From: Streptomyces sp. NRRL S-118
GTDB taxonomy: Bacteria; Actinomycetota; Actinomycetes; Streptomycetales; Streptomycetaceae
Assembly: GCF_000716335.1 (NCBI RefSeq)
Contig: NZ_KL591028.1
Location: forward strand, 161,181 to 175,398
DNA length: 14,218 nucleotides
Direction: 5' to 3'
Part shown: piece by piece, positions 6,594-13,303 of the stretch
Position numbering within the stretch: position 1 is the stretch's first letter
Layout: every line of letters begins with the position of its first letter
Translations under genes and position numbers: made by a program
Notes under the pieces: generated by a model
Databases searched by the model: none
What the model was told of the DNA's origin: nothing
The model's input: only the letters and a program-made list of their open reading frames with translations

Positions 6594-7331
6594 TCACAAC
6601 GTGGTGTTGGCGATCACGCGGTCCGCCACGGTGAACACCGTCGAGCAGTCGGGACACGCTGCTTCACCGAAGAGGTACGACAGCCGCCGGGCGAGCTCCG
6701 ACTGCCCGTCAGCGCGTGCCATGTCGTACAACTGCTTGCCCACGCCCGCCAGCCTCGACGGATCGGCAGGCCGCAGCGGCGTCTTCTCGACGTCATCCCG
6801 CGACGCGTAGTCGTCGCTGCAGGAGAAGAAGCCGTCCTCGCCGATGGCGACGAACAGGTCCACTCCGCAGTGGGGGCAGTCGACCTCGTACGCGCCGTGC
6901 GCCAGGTCGTCCAGGCGCTCGTCCCAGACCTCCACGTCCCGGAAGGCCAGAGCGGTCTGCAGGAGCGCGGTGTAGTCCTCGATGTCCGCCGGCAGACGCA
7001 GGCATTCCTCCGCGAGCCGCGACAGCTCGGCGATCTCCGCCGAGTGGAACCGGCGTGCGGTGACGCCCTCGGCCGACCGGCGGGCGCAGCTGACGATCGG
7101 TCCGGCGGCGAGGAGCACCCACCGCCGCTCGTCGGGCTCCCGGGCGGCTGCGATCGCGGCCAGCCGGGGAAGCGCCGCGAAGCTCGCCGGGAAAGCCGTG
7201 TCGAGTTGCGGGCACAGCCGGTCCATCAGCTCGGACCAGACACCGGCCGGATCGGCCTCGAACCGGTCGAGCAGAGCAGGCACGGCTTCCGCGGATCCGT
7301 ATGCGTCACTGAGCTTCGGCCAATCCGTCAT
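6594..7331 (-). CDS. HEAT-like helical protein with a CxxC/CxxC zinc site, function unknown
   Basis: Protein of 245 residues. The N-terminal part (about 1-145) is all-helical, with runs such as AVPALLDRF, FAALPRLAAIAAA and WVLLAAGPIVSCA. These resemble the HEAT-like repeats of widespread streptomycete proteins of unknown function. C152-P-H-C155 and C226-P-D-C229 lie about 70 residues apart and may bind one zinc; the second is followed by STVFTVADRVIAN. No signal peptide or membrane segment is visible. The ATG at 7331 has no good Shine-Dalgarno; TTGGAT six bases upstream could be a poor -10 of a leaderless promoter. It is divergent from the EF-Tu-like gene across 163 bp, so they share a control region. 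I do not know its function. Confidence 0.72.
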   Translation of the reverse strand: MTDWPKLSDAYGSAEAVPALLDRFEADPAGVWSELMDRLCPQLDTAFPASFAALPRLAAIAAAREPDERRWVLLAAGPIVSCARRSAEGVTARRFHSAEIAELSRLAEECLRLPADIEDYTALLQTALAFRDVEVWDERLDDLAHGAYEVDCPHCGVDLFVAIGEDGFFSCSDDYASRDDVEKTPLRPADPSRLAGVGKQLYDMARADGQSELARRLSYLFGEAACPDCSTVFTVADRVIANTTL

Positions 7332-7494
7332 GCTGGGATCCAAGCAGACCGCCGGCTGCGGCACCGAGGTGGGTCGTCCGTACACCGGACCGCCCCTGGG
7401 GTCGTACGGTCCCGCAGCGATGACCAGGGCCGGGACGGAGGGCGTTGCCGGTCCGGGCGCCCTGCACACGACGGACACGGGTGGTGGGGGCTCG

Positions 7495-8067
7495 ATGGAT
7501 GCCGCGGAGAAGCCGTTTCTGATGGCTGTCGAAGACGTCTTCGTACGCAACCAGGGCAGAACGGTCCTGGCCTGCGGACGGATCGAGCGCGGGCGGGTGC
7601 GCACGGCCGACGAGGTGGAGATCGTCGGGTTCGCGGGCGGTCCGGTCATCCGGATCACCGGTGTCGACGGGTGCCGACCAGAGGCCGGGGAGGCGCGTGC
7701 GGGCATGCACGCAGGCCTGCTGCTGCCCGGTACCGTCGCGGGAGCGATCAAGCGGGGACAGGTCCTCGCGGCACCGGGCTCGATCGGCGCGCACGCCGTC
7801 TTCGCCGCGGACATCGCCCTCCTTCCGGAGCACCAGGGCGGTGCCGAAGTGCTCAGCGGTGATCACCTCCACTTCCACGTGCGCGCCGGCGTGGTGAAGG
7901 GGCTCGTGACCCTCCCCGATGGCATGGAGGTGCTGCGGCCGTCGCACATGGCCGCGGTGACGGTCGGGCTCGAACGTCCCCTTGCTCTGGAAAGCGGCTG
8001 GGCCTTCGCCTTCCGCCATCACGGCCGCGCCGCCGGCTCGGGGACCGTGACCCGGCTCCTGTCCTGA
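7495..8067 (+). CDS. EF-Tu-like protein made of domains II and III only (no GTPase domain)
   Basis: Protein of 190 residues that aligns with the C-terminal half of elongation factor Tu. KPFLMAVEDVF (6-16), GRTVLACGRIERGRV (21-35), DEVEIVGF (39-46) and IKRGQVLAAPGSI (85-97) are domain II and the junction. FAADIALL, LVTLPDGMEVLRPSHMAAVTV, FAFRHHGRAAGSGTVTRLLS are domain III up to the usual end. The G domain (P-loop, NKCD) is absent, and the sequence upstream belongs to the control region and opposite-strand gene, so this is not a simple frameshift. Residues that in EF-Tu contact aminoacyl-tRNA have changed: the LLRG motif is LLPG and the GYRPQFYFRTTD segment is replaced by GDHLHFHVRAGV. It is therefore unlikely to act as an elongation factor. 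The ATG at 7495 follows a G-rich ribosome-binding stretch (gtggggg). Function unknown; an EF-Tu-mimic or ligand-binding beta-barrel is possible. Confidence 0.85.
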   Translation: MDAAEKPFLMAVEDVFVRNQGRTVLACGRIERGRVRTADEVEIVGFAGGPVIRITGVDGCRPEAGEARAGMHAGLLLPGTVAGAIKRGQVLAAPGSIGAHAVFAADIALLPEHQGGAEVLSGDHLHFHVRAGVVKGLVTLPDGMEVLRPSHMAAVTVGLERPLALESGWAFAFRHHGRAAGSGTVTRLLS

Positions 8068-8092
8068 AGGCCGAAGCATGCGGAACACCCGC

Positions 8093-8128
8093 CGGTGCGC
8101 CCCGTGTCGGCCGCCGACCGCCGCACCG
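8093..8128 (+). terminator. Nested hairpin after the EF-Tu-like gene
   Basis: Outer arms cggtgcg (8093-8099) and cgcaccg (8122-8128) are perfect. The inner pair gtcgg/ccgac (8106-8110, 8114-8118) closes a 3-base loop. The element starts 25 bases after the stop codon. No T-tract follows. Confidence 0.45.
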
Positions 8129-8142
8129 TGGGCCGGGCCGGT

Positions 8143-8178
8143 GGCGGCGGCGGTCGACCGGGCGGCGGCGGTCGACCG
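8143..8178. repeat. Two tandem 18-bp repeats, each with a CGGTCGACCG palindrome
   Basis: ggcggcggcggtcgaccg occurs twice back to back (8143-8160, 8161-8178). Each copy ends in the 10-bp perfect palindrome CGGTCGACCG (8151-8160, 8169-8178). The palindrome centres are 18 bp apart, and the second ends about 38 bp before the putative -10 of the next gene. The arrangement suggests a two-dimer operator, but no regulator is identified. Confidence 0.6.
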
Positions 8179-8216
8179 AGGTCCGCCGACCGGGACGCCC
8201 CCGCTTGCGCGTCGGA

Positions 8217-8229
8217 TAGCATCCGCCGA
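8217..8229 (+). promoter_or_regulatory. Candidate -10 box of a leaderless promoter
   Basis: TAGCAT (8217-8222) is followed by exactly six bases and the ATG at 8229, with no Shine-Dalgarno. The spacing equals that seen at the zinc-ribbon gene and the tetR gene. No clear -35 is present, which would fit dependence on an activator at the upstream palindromes. Confidence 0.55.
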
Positions 8230-9491
8230 TGCATTTCGATTGGCAGGGCCTGGAGCAGGTGGTCAAGGACCGGATAACAGGTTTCGTCCGCAGGATGCGC
8301 GCCGAGCATAGCGATGACCGCCTCTACGCCGCTGCCGTGCACGAGTTCTACGCCGAGTCCGGCGGCGTCATCCTCGCGACCTGCGTCGGCGTGGCGGGCG
8401 AGGAGGCGCTCGCGTCGGTGGCTGTCGGTGGACACACCCCCGACGATCTGCGATGGAGCCCCGCCGACTGGCCCTGGCAACTCGACCCGGATCAGGAGGA
8501 GGAGGCATGGATGTCACGGTTGTCGGCCGTTGCGACGGCGGAGGACGGCCGTCGCTGGGACGCCGTGCACGCCCGTTACCTGCGGACCGTGGTGAGGGCG
8601 TGCAAGGACGCGCGCCGGGAGCTCGTGGCCGAAGGGGTGGTCGGCCGGGACTTCGTGGTCGTCGCGATGGACGAGGCATGGGACCTCGTACCGTTGTCGG
8701 TGTCACCGGCGCAGCTGCGTCAGCACTTCCCCGAACTGGTGGCGGAGCAGCAGGAGGCAGCGCGTCTGGACTCGTTGCCCGTCGACGAGCAGGCGGGAGA
8801 GCTGATCGCCGTGCTCGCGGATCCCGCTTCCACGGCGCTCGGCCGCGAGCAGGCCGCTGCCCGCCTCCGGAACCTGGGGCCGGCCGTGGTGCGGGGTGTC
8901 CTCGGCGGGCTTCCGCAAGCTCCTGAGAAATGGCGTTGGGCGAAGCTCCTGGCGGAGATCGGCACAGTGACGCCTGACGTCGTCGACGCACTGCGGGTGG
9001 TCATGGCGAACGTGCGCGGGTCGGAGCCGGACCGTGCCTGGGCCGCGGCCGCGCTCGCCCGCCTGGGCCGCATGGACGTCGTGGTCGCCCATCTCGACGG
9101 CCTCCCCGGAGAAGTGGCGGTGAGCGGGCTGACGGCTCCGTACACCTCGTTCCGCGACCACGGGTGCCACGGCCCCCTCGACTACCGGCCGCTGGAGGCG
9201 GCCCTCGTGGCCCACCCCGGCCGTCATGACGCCGTCTTCGCCCGGCTCCGCCCGGGAAGCAGCCTGTGTGCGATCGGCGAGGACGAGACGGCCACCGCAT
9301 TCGACGCACTCGCATCCCCGTGGCCCGTGGTGCGCTGCCACGCGGTCCTCGTCCTCGAACACGCCCCGCTGCGGGGCGGGCAACGCGGGCGGTTCACCGG
9401 CGAACTGATGCGCCTGCGGCGCGAGGACCCCGACGTGACGGTTCGCCGTACGGCCGCCGGGGTCGATCGCCGCCTCGGCGATCCACGCTGA
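8229..9491 (+). CDS. DUF4303-like N-terminal domain fused to HEAT-like repeats
   Basis: Cytosolic protein of 420 residues. Residues about 1-170 resemble DUF4303: LYAAAVHEFYAE (32-43), ILATCVGV, DDLRWSPADWPW (72-83), ARYLRTVVRACKDA and DFVVVAMDEAWDLVPLSVSPAQLRQHFPEL (141-170). From about 195 to the end there are Ala/Leu-rich helical pairs typical of HEAT repeats: LGREQAAARLRNLGPAVVRGVL, WRWAKLLAEIGTVTPDVVDALRVVM, DRAWAAAALARLGRMDVVVAHL and a last block ending VRRTAAGVDRRL. No catalytic motif, signal peptide or membrane segment is seen. The start is the ATG at 8229, supported by the leaderless-type -10 placement. It lies downstream of the EF-Tu-like gene on the same strand but is separated by a hairpin and its own promoter, so it is probably not in the same transcript. 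Function unknown; the DUF4303 call is from memory of the family. Confidence 0.78.
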   Translation: MHFDWQGLEQVVKDRITGFVRRMRAEHSDDRLYAAAVHEFYAESGGVILATCVGVAGEEALASVAVGGHTPDDLRWSPADWPWQLDPDQEEEAWMSRLSAVATAEDGRRWDAVHARYLRTVVRACKDARRELVAEGVVGRDFVVVAMDEAWDLVPLSVSPAQLRQHFPELVAEQQEAARLDSLPVDEQAGELIAVLADPASTALGREQAAARLRNLGPAVVRGVLGGLPQAPEKWRWAKLLAEIGTVTPDVVDALRVVMANVRGSEPDRAWAAAALARLGRMDVVVAHLDGLPGEVAVSGLTAPYTSFRDHGCHGPLDYRPLEAALVAHPGRHDAVFARLRPGSSLCAIGEDETATAFDALASPWPVVRCHAVLVLEHAPLRGGQRGRFTGELMRLRREDPDVTVRRTAAGVDRRLGDPR

Positions 9492-9525
9492 CCGCGGGAC
9501 GGAAGCCGAGGGGCGTACGTTTCAC

Positions 9526-9541
9526 CGCGTGCCCGCACGCG
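9526..9541. terminator. Hairpin between convergent genes
   Basis: cgcgtgc (9526-9532) and gcacgcg (9535-9541) are perfectly complementary; with a realistic loop this gives a 6-bp GC stem. It lies in the 100-bp gap between the stops at 9491 (+) and 9592 (-), so it could serve both genes. Confidence 0.4.
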
Positions 9542-9591
9542 TACCTCGTCACCGGTCGGCGGAGTCGTCGTGAGCGGCGGTGACGCTTCGG

Positions 9592-11313
9592 CTAGTGCCC
9601 GCCGGACGCGTCGCGGAGGATCCGGGCCACCTCCTCGGGGTGAGTGAGCTGCGGGTAGTGCCCGGCCCCTTGGACGGTGAGGTGTCGCGTCCCGGCGAGG
9701 GGCAGGGGGTCGGATGCGCCGGCCACCAGGGTGACGGGTACGTCGAGCCGGGCCAACTGCCGCCGCAGTGCGTCGTCATGACGGCGGGTCGTGCGCAGGG
9801 CGGCCGCTGTGCGCCGTGCGGTGTCCGGGCGGCGCAGGGCCGCCACCGCGCTGTCCACGGCGGGGCCGGCGGGGACGCCGAGGCGGGAGGCCAGCCGCTC
9901 CGTCGACAGCCGGCGCAGAGCCGCCGCGGTGACGCGGCCCCGTCGTGCCCGGCGTGGTGCGTGCTGGAGGAACGGCGGGGCGATCAGGACGAGTCCGCTG
10001 ATCCGGTCCGGGTGGCGCAGGGCGTAGCGTACGGCGGGCCCGCAGGCGAGGGAGTGCGCGGTGAGCAGCGGCCGGCTCGTCACCGGCTCCAGCAGTTCCG
10101 CGAGCCAGTCCTCCCGGGCGGTGCCGGCCGGGCTGGAGCGGCCGAGGCCGGGGAGGTCGGCGGCGAGCGTACGGCTGCCCAGCAGCCCGCTCACCGGAGC
10201 CCATGATTCGGCGTCCAGCGGCAGGCCGTGCAGCAGCACATGTGCGGGCGCTTCACGGTCGCCGACCACCCAGGTGCGGCTGCCCGCGACTCCGTGGAAG
10301 CCGTGCGGCAGTGCCGGGGCGGCGGTCCTGCCGAACCGCGTGGCGACGAGGTGGTCGGCCCAGGTGTTCAGCGCCTCCCCGACCGGCGGCACGGCGATCC
10401 CATGGGAGCGGGCGAGGGCGTTCGCCGGACCGGTGGGGTAGCGGTCCGTGGACAAGAAGGAGAACGTCTCCGGGTCGGCGCCCGTCAGCCGGCGGGGCAG
10501 CCGCCGCAGCAGCGCCACGGGAACCCCGAGGCGGGGAGCGCGGACGCCGACGTGCCGGCCGATGTGCCGTAGCAGTTCCGGCAGTCGGGGGGTGGTGTCG
10601 TCGAGGATCCAGTAGTGCCGGCCGGAGGCGTCGGGGTCCTCGGGCAGTACGGCGAGGAACCGGGTGAAGTGTTCGAGTGTGACGACCGGCAGGAAGGTGC
10701 CGGAACCGCCGGGGACGGCCGGGAGGCGTCCGTGCCACAGGTCGTCCGCGATGGAGGCCAGCCCGATGTACTGGCCCGGGCCTATGACGGACGCCGGGTT
10801 CGCGACGGTGAGGGGCACTCCCAGTTCGGCGGCGCGGCGGCACACCGCGACATGTCCCTCCTCCTTGGACGCCTCGTAGGCGCCCAGACGGGCGTAGTCG
10901 GCGTCGGTCGTCGTATTACGGCCCACGCGGTAACCGCTGAGGTGCACCAGGCGGCGCGGGGCCTGCCGCGTCGCGGTCCATTCGACGACGTGGACCGCTC
11001 CGGCGACGTTCACGGCCCGCGCCTCGGCACGCTCGAGCCCGAAGGCGTAGCGGGCCGCGCAGTTGTAGACGTCCCGTACGGCGGGAAGGGCGTCGGGAGC
11101 GAGGCCGAGCCCCGGGCGCGTGATGTCGGCGGTGACGACGGTCAGGGCGCCGGTGTCGACGCCCGCACCGGCCAGCCACGAGGTCAGGGGCTCCGCCGGG
11201 CCGCGTACGGCGGCGGCCACCTGCCGTCCGCGGCGCAGGAGTTCGGCGACCAGGGCGCGTCCGACGAAGCCGGAGGCGCCGAGGACGAGGGTGTCTGCGG
11301 AAGAAGTGGGCAC
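9592..11313 (-). CDS. Fusion of an NAD(P)-binding extended SDR and an alpha/beta-hydrolase
   Basis: Two-domain cytosolic enzyme, 573 residues. The N-terminal part (about 1-325) is an extended short-chain dehydrogenase/epimerase: GASGFVG (12-18) binds the nucleotide, then TADIT (61-65), HLSG (S126) and Y146-E-A-S-K150 as the YxxxK catalytic pair, and NPASVIGPG (172-180). The C-terminal part (about 345-573) is an alpha/beta-hydrolase: VLLHGLPLDAESW (359-371) as oxyanion region, DLPGLGRS (386-393), nucleophile S421 in AHSLACG, D535 (GASDP) and H552 (GAGHYPQ). The elbow has Ala in place of the first Gly of GxSxG. Linking both activities suggests that a product of oxidation/reduction is hydrolysed, for example in detoxification of a small molecule; the substrate is unknown. 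GTG start at 11313 with only a weak Shine-Dalgarno (GAAG). It lies downstream of a tetR gene and carries that regulator's likely operator just before the start. Confidence 0.87.
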   Translation of the reverse strand: MPTSSADTLVLGASGFVGRALVAELLRRGRQVAAAVRGPAEPLTSWLAGAGVDTGALTVVTADITRPGLGLAPDALPAVRDVYNCAARYAFGLERAEARAVNVAGAVHVVEWTATRQAPRRLVHLSGYRVGRNTTTDADYARLGAYEASKEEGHVAVCRRAAELGVPLTVANPASVIGPGQYIGLASIADDLWHGRLPAVPGGSGTFLPVVTLEHFTRFLAVLPEDPDASGRHYWILDDTTPRLPELLRHIGRHVGVRAPRLGVPVALLRRLPRRLTGADPETFSFLSTDRYPTGPANALARSHGIAVPPVGEALNTWADHLVATRFGRTAAPALPHGFHGVAGSRTWVVGDREAPAHVLLHGLPLDAESWAPVSGLLGSRTLAADLPGLGRSSPAGTAREDWLAELLEPVTSRPLLTAHSLACGPAVRYALRHPDRISGLVLIAPPFLQHAPRRARRGRVTAAALRRLSTERLASRLGVPAGPAVDSAVAALRRPDTARRTAAALRTTRRHDDALRRQLARLDVPVTLVAGASDPLPLAGTRHLTVQGAGHYPQLTHPEEVARILRDASGGH

Positions 11314-11327
11314 AGCTTCACACTTTC

Positions 11328-11347
11328 AGTAGACCGATCTACATATT
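11328..11347. promoter_or_regulatory. TetR operator candidate upstream of the SDR-hydrolase gene
   Basis: agtagaccgatctacatatt, with palindromic arms gtaga/tctac (11329-11333, 11338-11342). It matches the site in the tetR promoter (11963-11982) at 16 of 20 positions. On the transcribed strand it reads AATATGTAGATCGGTCTACT; as I recall, the Bacillus LmrA/YxaF box has a TAGA-NY-GGTCTA core. It lies 15 bp before the GTG, where a repressor would block transcription. Confidence 0.7.
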
Positions 11348-11352
11348 TTGTG

Positions 11353-11372
11353 GCCGGGTGAAAGCTCCCGGC
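11353..11372 (-). terminator. Hairpin between tetR and the SDR-hydrolase gene
   Basis: gccggg (11353-11358) and cccggc (11367-11372) form a perfect 6-bp stem with an 8-base loop, 15 bases after the tetR stop. The transcript continues CACAAAATATG, slightly A-rich rather than T-rich. It probably reduces readthrough into the hydrolase gene, leaving that gene to its own repressed promoter. Confidence 0.5.
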
Positions 11373-11387
11373 GGGGGTGTGGTGGGG

Positions 11388-11954
11388 TCAGACCAGCAGG
11401 GCGAGAGTCCGGGCCGCCCGGTCGAGGGGCTCGCGGCTCCGGTGGGTCCTCGCCAGCATCAGGGCGCCCTCGATCAAGGCCAGCGCGGCCGTGGCGGTGG
11501 ACAACGGTGCGGGGTGACCGTCGGATTCGAGGAGGTCGGCGAGGGCGTCCTCCCATGACGCGTACACCTCGGAACAGGCCTTCTGCAGCGTCGTGTTGTC
11601 GGCCGCCATCTCCAGGGCGACGGTCGCCACGGGGCACCCCTTGCGCCAGTCGGACCGCTCCAGCCGGTCGCCGAGGGCGTCCAGGAGCGCGGCCAGCATC
11701 TCCGCTGTGCCGCCCTCGCGGGAAGCCTGTTCCGCATCGGCGAGAAGGGCGGAGATCTCCTCGCCGCCCCGGCGGACGGCTTCTTCGATCAACTGGTCCT
11801 TGCCGCCGGGGAAGTGGAAGTAGAGCGACCCCTTGGGGGCTCCGCTCGCGGCCACGATCTGATTCAGTCCGGCGTTGAAGTACCCGCCGGCCTCGATGAG
11901 GCGCTGTGTTGCGTCCAGGAGTTTGCCGCGGGTCTCCTCGCCCTTCTGTCCCAT
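11388..11954 (-). CDS. TetR-family repressor, LmrA/YxaF-like
   Basis: DNA-binding repressor of 188 residues. Residues about 5-52 are the TetR helix-turn-helix domain: TRGKLLDATQRLIEAGGYFNAGLNQIVAASGAPKGSLYFHFPGGKDQLI, with LYFHF the usual end of the recognition helix. The C-terminal ligand domain contains GCPVATVALEMA (106-117), a signature I associate with the LmrA/YxaF subgroup, whose members respond to flavonoids or drugs. It is the upstream neighbour of the SDR-hydrolase gene. A promoter (TTGCAA-N17-TATTTT) lies directly before the ATG with no Shine-Dalgarno, so the transcript is probably leaderless. A site shared with the hydrolase gene covers that promoter, pointing to autorepression and control of the downstream enzyme. 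The inducing ligand cannot be read from sequence. Confidence 0.92.
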   Translation of the reverse strand: MGQKGEETRGKLLDATQRLIEAGGYFNAGLNQIVAASGAPKGSLYFHFPGGKDQLIEEAVRRGGEEISALLADAEQASREGGTAEMLAALLDALGDRLERSDWRKGCPVATVALEMAADNTTLQKACSEVYASWEDALADLLESDGHPAPLSTATAALALIEGALMLARTHRSREPLDRAARTLALLV

Positions 11955-11960
11955 GGATCG

Positions 11961-11989
11961 AAAATAGACCGCTCGTCATATTATTGCAA
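11961..11989 (-). promoter_or_regulatory. tetR promoter (leaderless) with operator between -35 and -10
   Basis: On the - strand TTGCAA (11984-11989), a 17-base spacer and TATTTT (11961-11966) form a good sigma-70-type promoter. Six bases follow before the ATG at 11954, placing the start of transcription on the start codon. The operator-like site aatagaccgctcgtcatatt (11963-11982) fills the spacer and overlaps the -10, a classic autorepression layout. Confidence 0.72.
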
Positions 11990-12058
11990 GCGGGGGTGTC
12001 GGCAGTCGGGAGCCCCGTCCGGGAGCACGCCCGGTCCGGGCATCCGGTCGCCCTCCCG

Positions 12059-12077
12059 CCCGCGGTGCGCTCGCGGG
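12059..12077 (-). terminator. Hairpin just after the phosphatase gene
   Basis: cccgcg (12059-12064) and cgcggg (12072-12077) pair perfectly with a 7-base loop, three bases beyond the TAG stop of the - strand phosphatase gene. GC-rich, no T-tract. Confidence 0.5.
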
Positions 12078-12080
12078 TGG

Positions 12081-13292
12081 CTACGCCCAGAGCTCATCGG
12101 TGTTGGCGCCGGCTTGGGTGCGCCTGCTCGTGGCGTGGGTGCCGTGCCAGTCGAGGCACATGACCGTCGCGTCGTCCTGGAGGTTGCCGCGGCAGGCGTC
12201 GTACACCTCGCTGACGAGGGCACGGACGGCTTCCCTGGGGTGCAGGGCCCGGGTGTCGTGCGCCACGGCGCGCAGGTCGACAGCAGCGGCGGCGCGGTCC
12301 TGCATTCCGTCGGTGAGCATGATGAGCCGGTCGCCCGGACGGAGTTGCAACTGCTGGACCCGGTAGGCGGTGGGTGAGGGAACACCGAAGGGCAGATTGA
12401 CGGAAAGTCTCATCTCCTCCACGGTGCCGTCGCGCAGCAGCAAGGGCCACGGGTGCCCGGCGTTCACGAGCCGAGCACGGCCGTGTCGCAGGCTGATGCG
12501 CAGCAGTTGGCCGGTCGCCGTGCCCCGGCCGTGTTCGAGCAGTGCCTGATGCGCGCGGCGGGCCTGCTCCCCGATGTCGCATCCGGCACGCCGGGCACCG
12601 CGGAGCGCCCCCATCAGCAGGGTGGCCAGAAGGGCGGAATCGGTGTCGTGCCCCATGGCGTCGGTGATGGACAGGTGCAGGGTGTCGCGGTCGACGGCGT
12701 AGTCGTACGTGTCCCCGCCGATGTCGTCGGCCGGCACCAGGCCGCCCGCGACGGTGAACTGGGCCGCTTCGCAGCACGGGGCCGAGGGCAGGAGCTGGTG
12801 CTGGATCTCCGCCGCGAGGCTCGTGGGCGTGGTGCGGCGGCCCACGTGGTAGAGGTCGGTGAAGCGGCGGTCGGTGACGATGATGTACGCCAAGGCGTGC
12901 GCGGCTTCCCCCACTTGCCGGAGCACCGCCTCATCGGTGCGGGGGAGGGTCATCTCGAGCAGGCCGACGCAGTCCCCCCGGTTGGTCACCGGCGCGATGA
13001 CGCGCCGGCCGCCCTCCCCGTCCGGCTCCTGGTGCAGCACCTGCGTCTCCAGGACCCGGTCGTACACACTGCCCCGCAAGCCGATGCGCTCCCCGCTGCG
13101 GCCGCTCGCGGGCCCGTCCGCCGTGGTGAGGCGGATGAGTTCGTGACCGACGAGGTCGGCGAACAGGAAGGACACGCACGCCGCTCCGAAGCGCTTCTGC
13201 AGGCTCACCGCGACGACGTCGACCGATTCCACGGGTGAGGCGTTCTCCGCCTCGGCCAGCACTTCGCCCAGATCCAACGCGTCCTTGCCCAC
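12081..13292 (-). CDS. GAF-SpoIIE (PP2C-type) serine phosphatase, RsbU-like
   Basis: Metal-dependent protein phosphatase of 403 residues that probably dephosphorylates an anti-anti-sigma factor in a partner-switching cascade. Residues about 5-145 fit a GAF sensor domain (SFLFADLVGHELIRLTTADG, GLRGSVYDRVLETQ, RRVIAPVTNRGDCVGLLEMTLP). A linker helix ends in LAAEIQHQLLPSAP (159-172), the usual junction to SpoIIE domains. Metal ligands are D194 (IGGDTYDY), D211 (TDAMGH), D328 (LTDGMQD) and D374 (LQDDATV), so the domain looks active. No kinase (HATPase) or STAS domain is attached, and no partner gene is visible in the window. The GTG at 13292 follows GGGAGG with a 5-base gap, preferred over longer in-frame starts. 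GAF ligand unknown. Confidence 0.9.
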   Translation of the reverse strand: MGKDALDLGEVLAEAENASPVESVDVVAVSLQKRFGAACVSFLFADLVGHELIRLTTADGPASGRSGERIGLRGSVYDRVLETQVLHQEPDGEGGRRVIAPVTNRGDCVGLLEMTLPRTDEAVLRQVGEAAHALAYIIVTDRRFTDLYHVGRRTTPTSLAAEIQHQLLPSAPCCEAAQFTVAGGLVPADDIGGDTYDYAVDRDTLHLSITDAMGHDTDSALLATLLMGALRGARRAGCDIGEQARRAHQALLEHGRGTATGQLLRISLRHGRARLVNAGHPWPLLLRDGTVEEMRLSVNLPFGVPSPTAYRVQQLQLRPGDRLIMLTDGMQDRAAAAVDLRAVAHDTRALHPREAVRALVSEVYDACRGNLQDDATVMCLDWHGTHATSRRTQAGANTDELWA

Positions 13293-13297
13293 GGCAG

Positions 13298-13303
13298 CCT
13301 CCC
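13298..13303 (-). promoter_or_regulatory. Ribosome binding site fixing the phosphatase start
   Basis: GGGAGG on the - strand lies five bases before the GTG at 13292. This near-ideal site argues against the 30-residue longer start at 13382, which has no such signal and would add an unrelated N-terminus. Confidence 0.7.

Noticed and set aside
5328..7862. Very long + strand open frame opposite the cyclotransferase and HEAT/CxxC genes
   Set aside because: It mirrors two well-supported - strand genes and its translation has no recognisable motif.
8143..8178. Tandem repeat considered as a phage or element attachment site
   Set aside because: There is no tRNA, integrase or mobile-element gene nearby, and the repeat copies are adjacent rather than flanking an insert.
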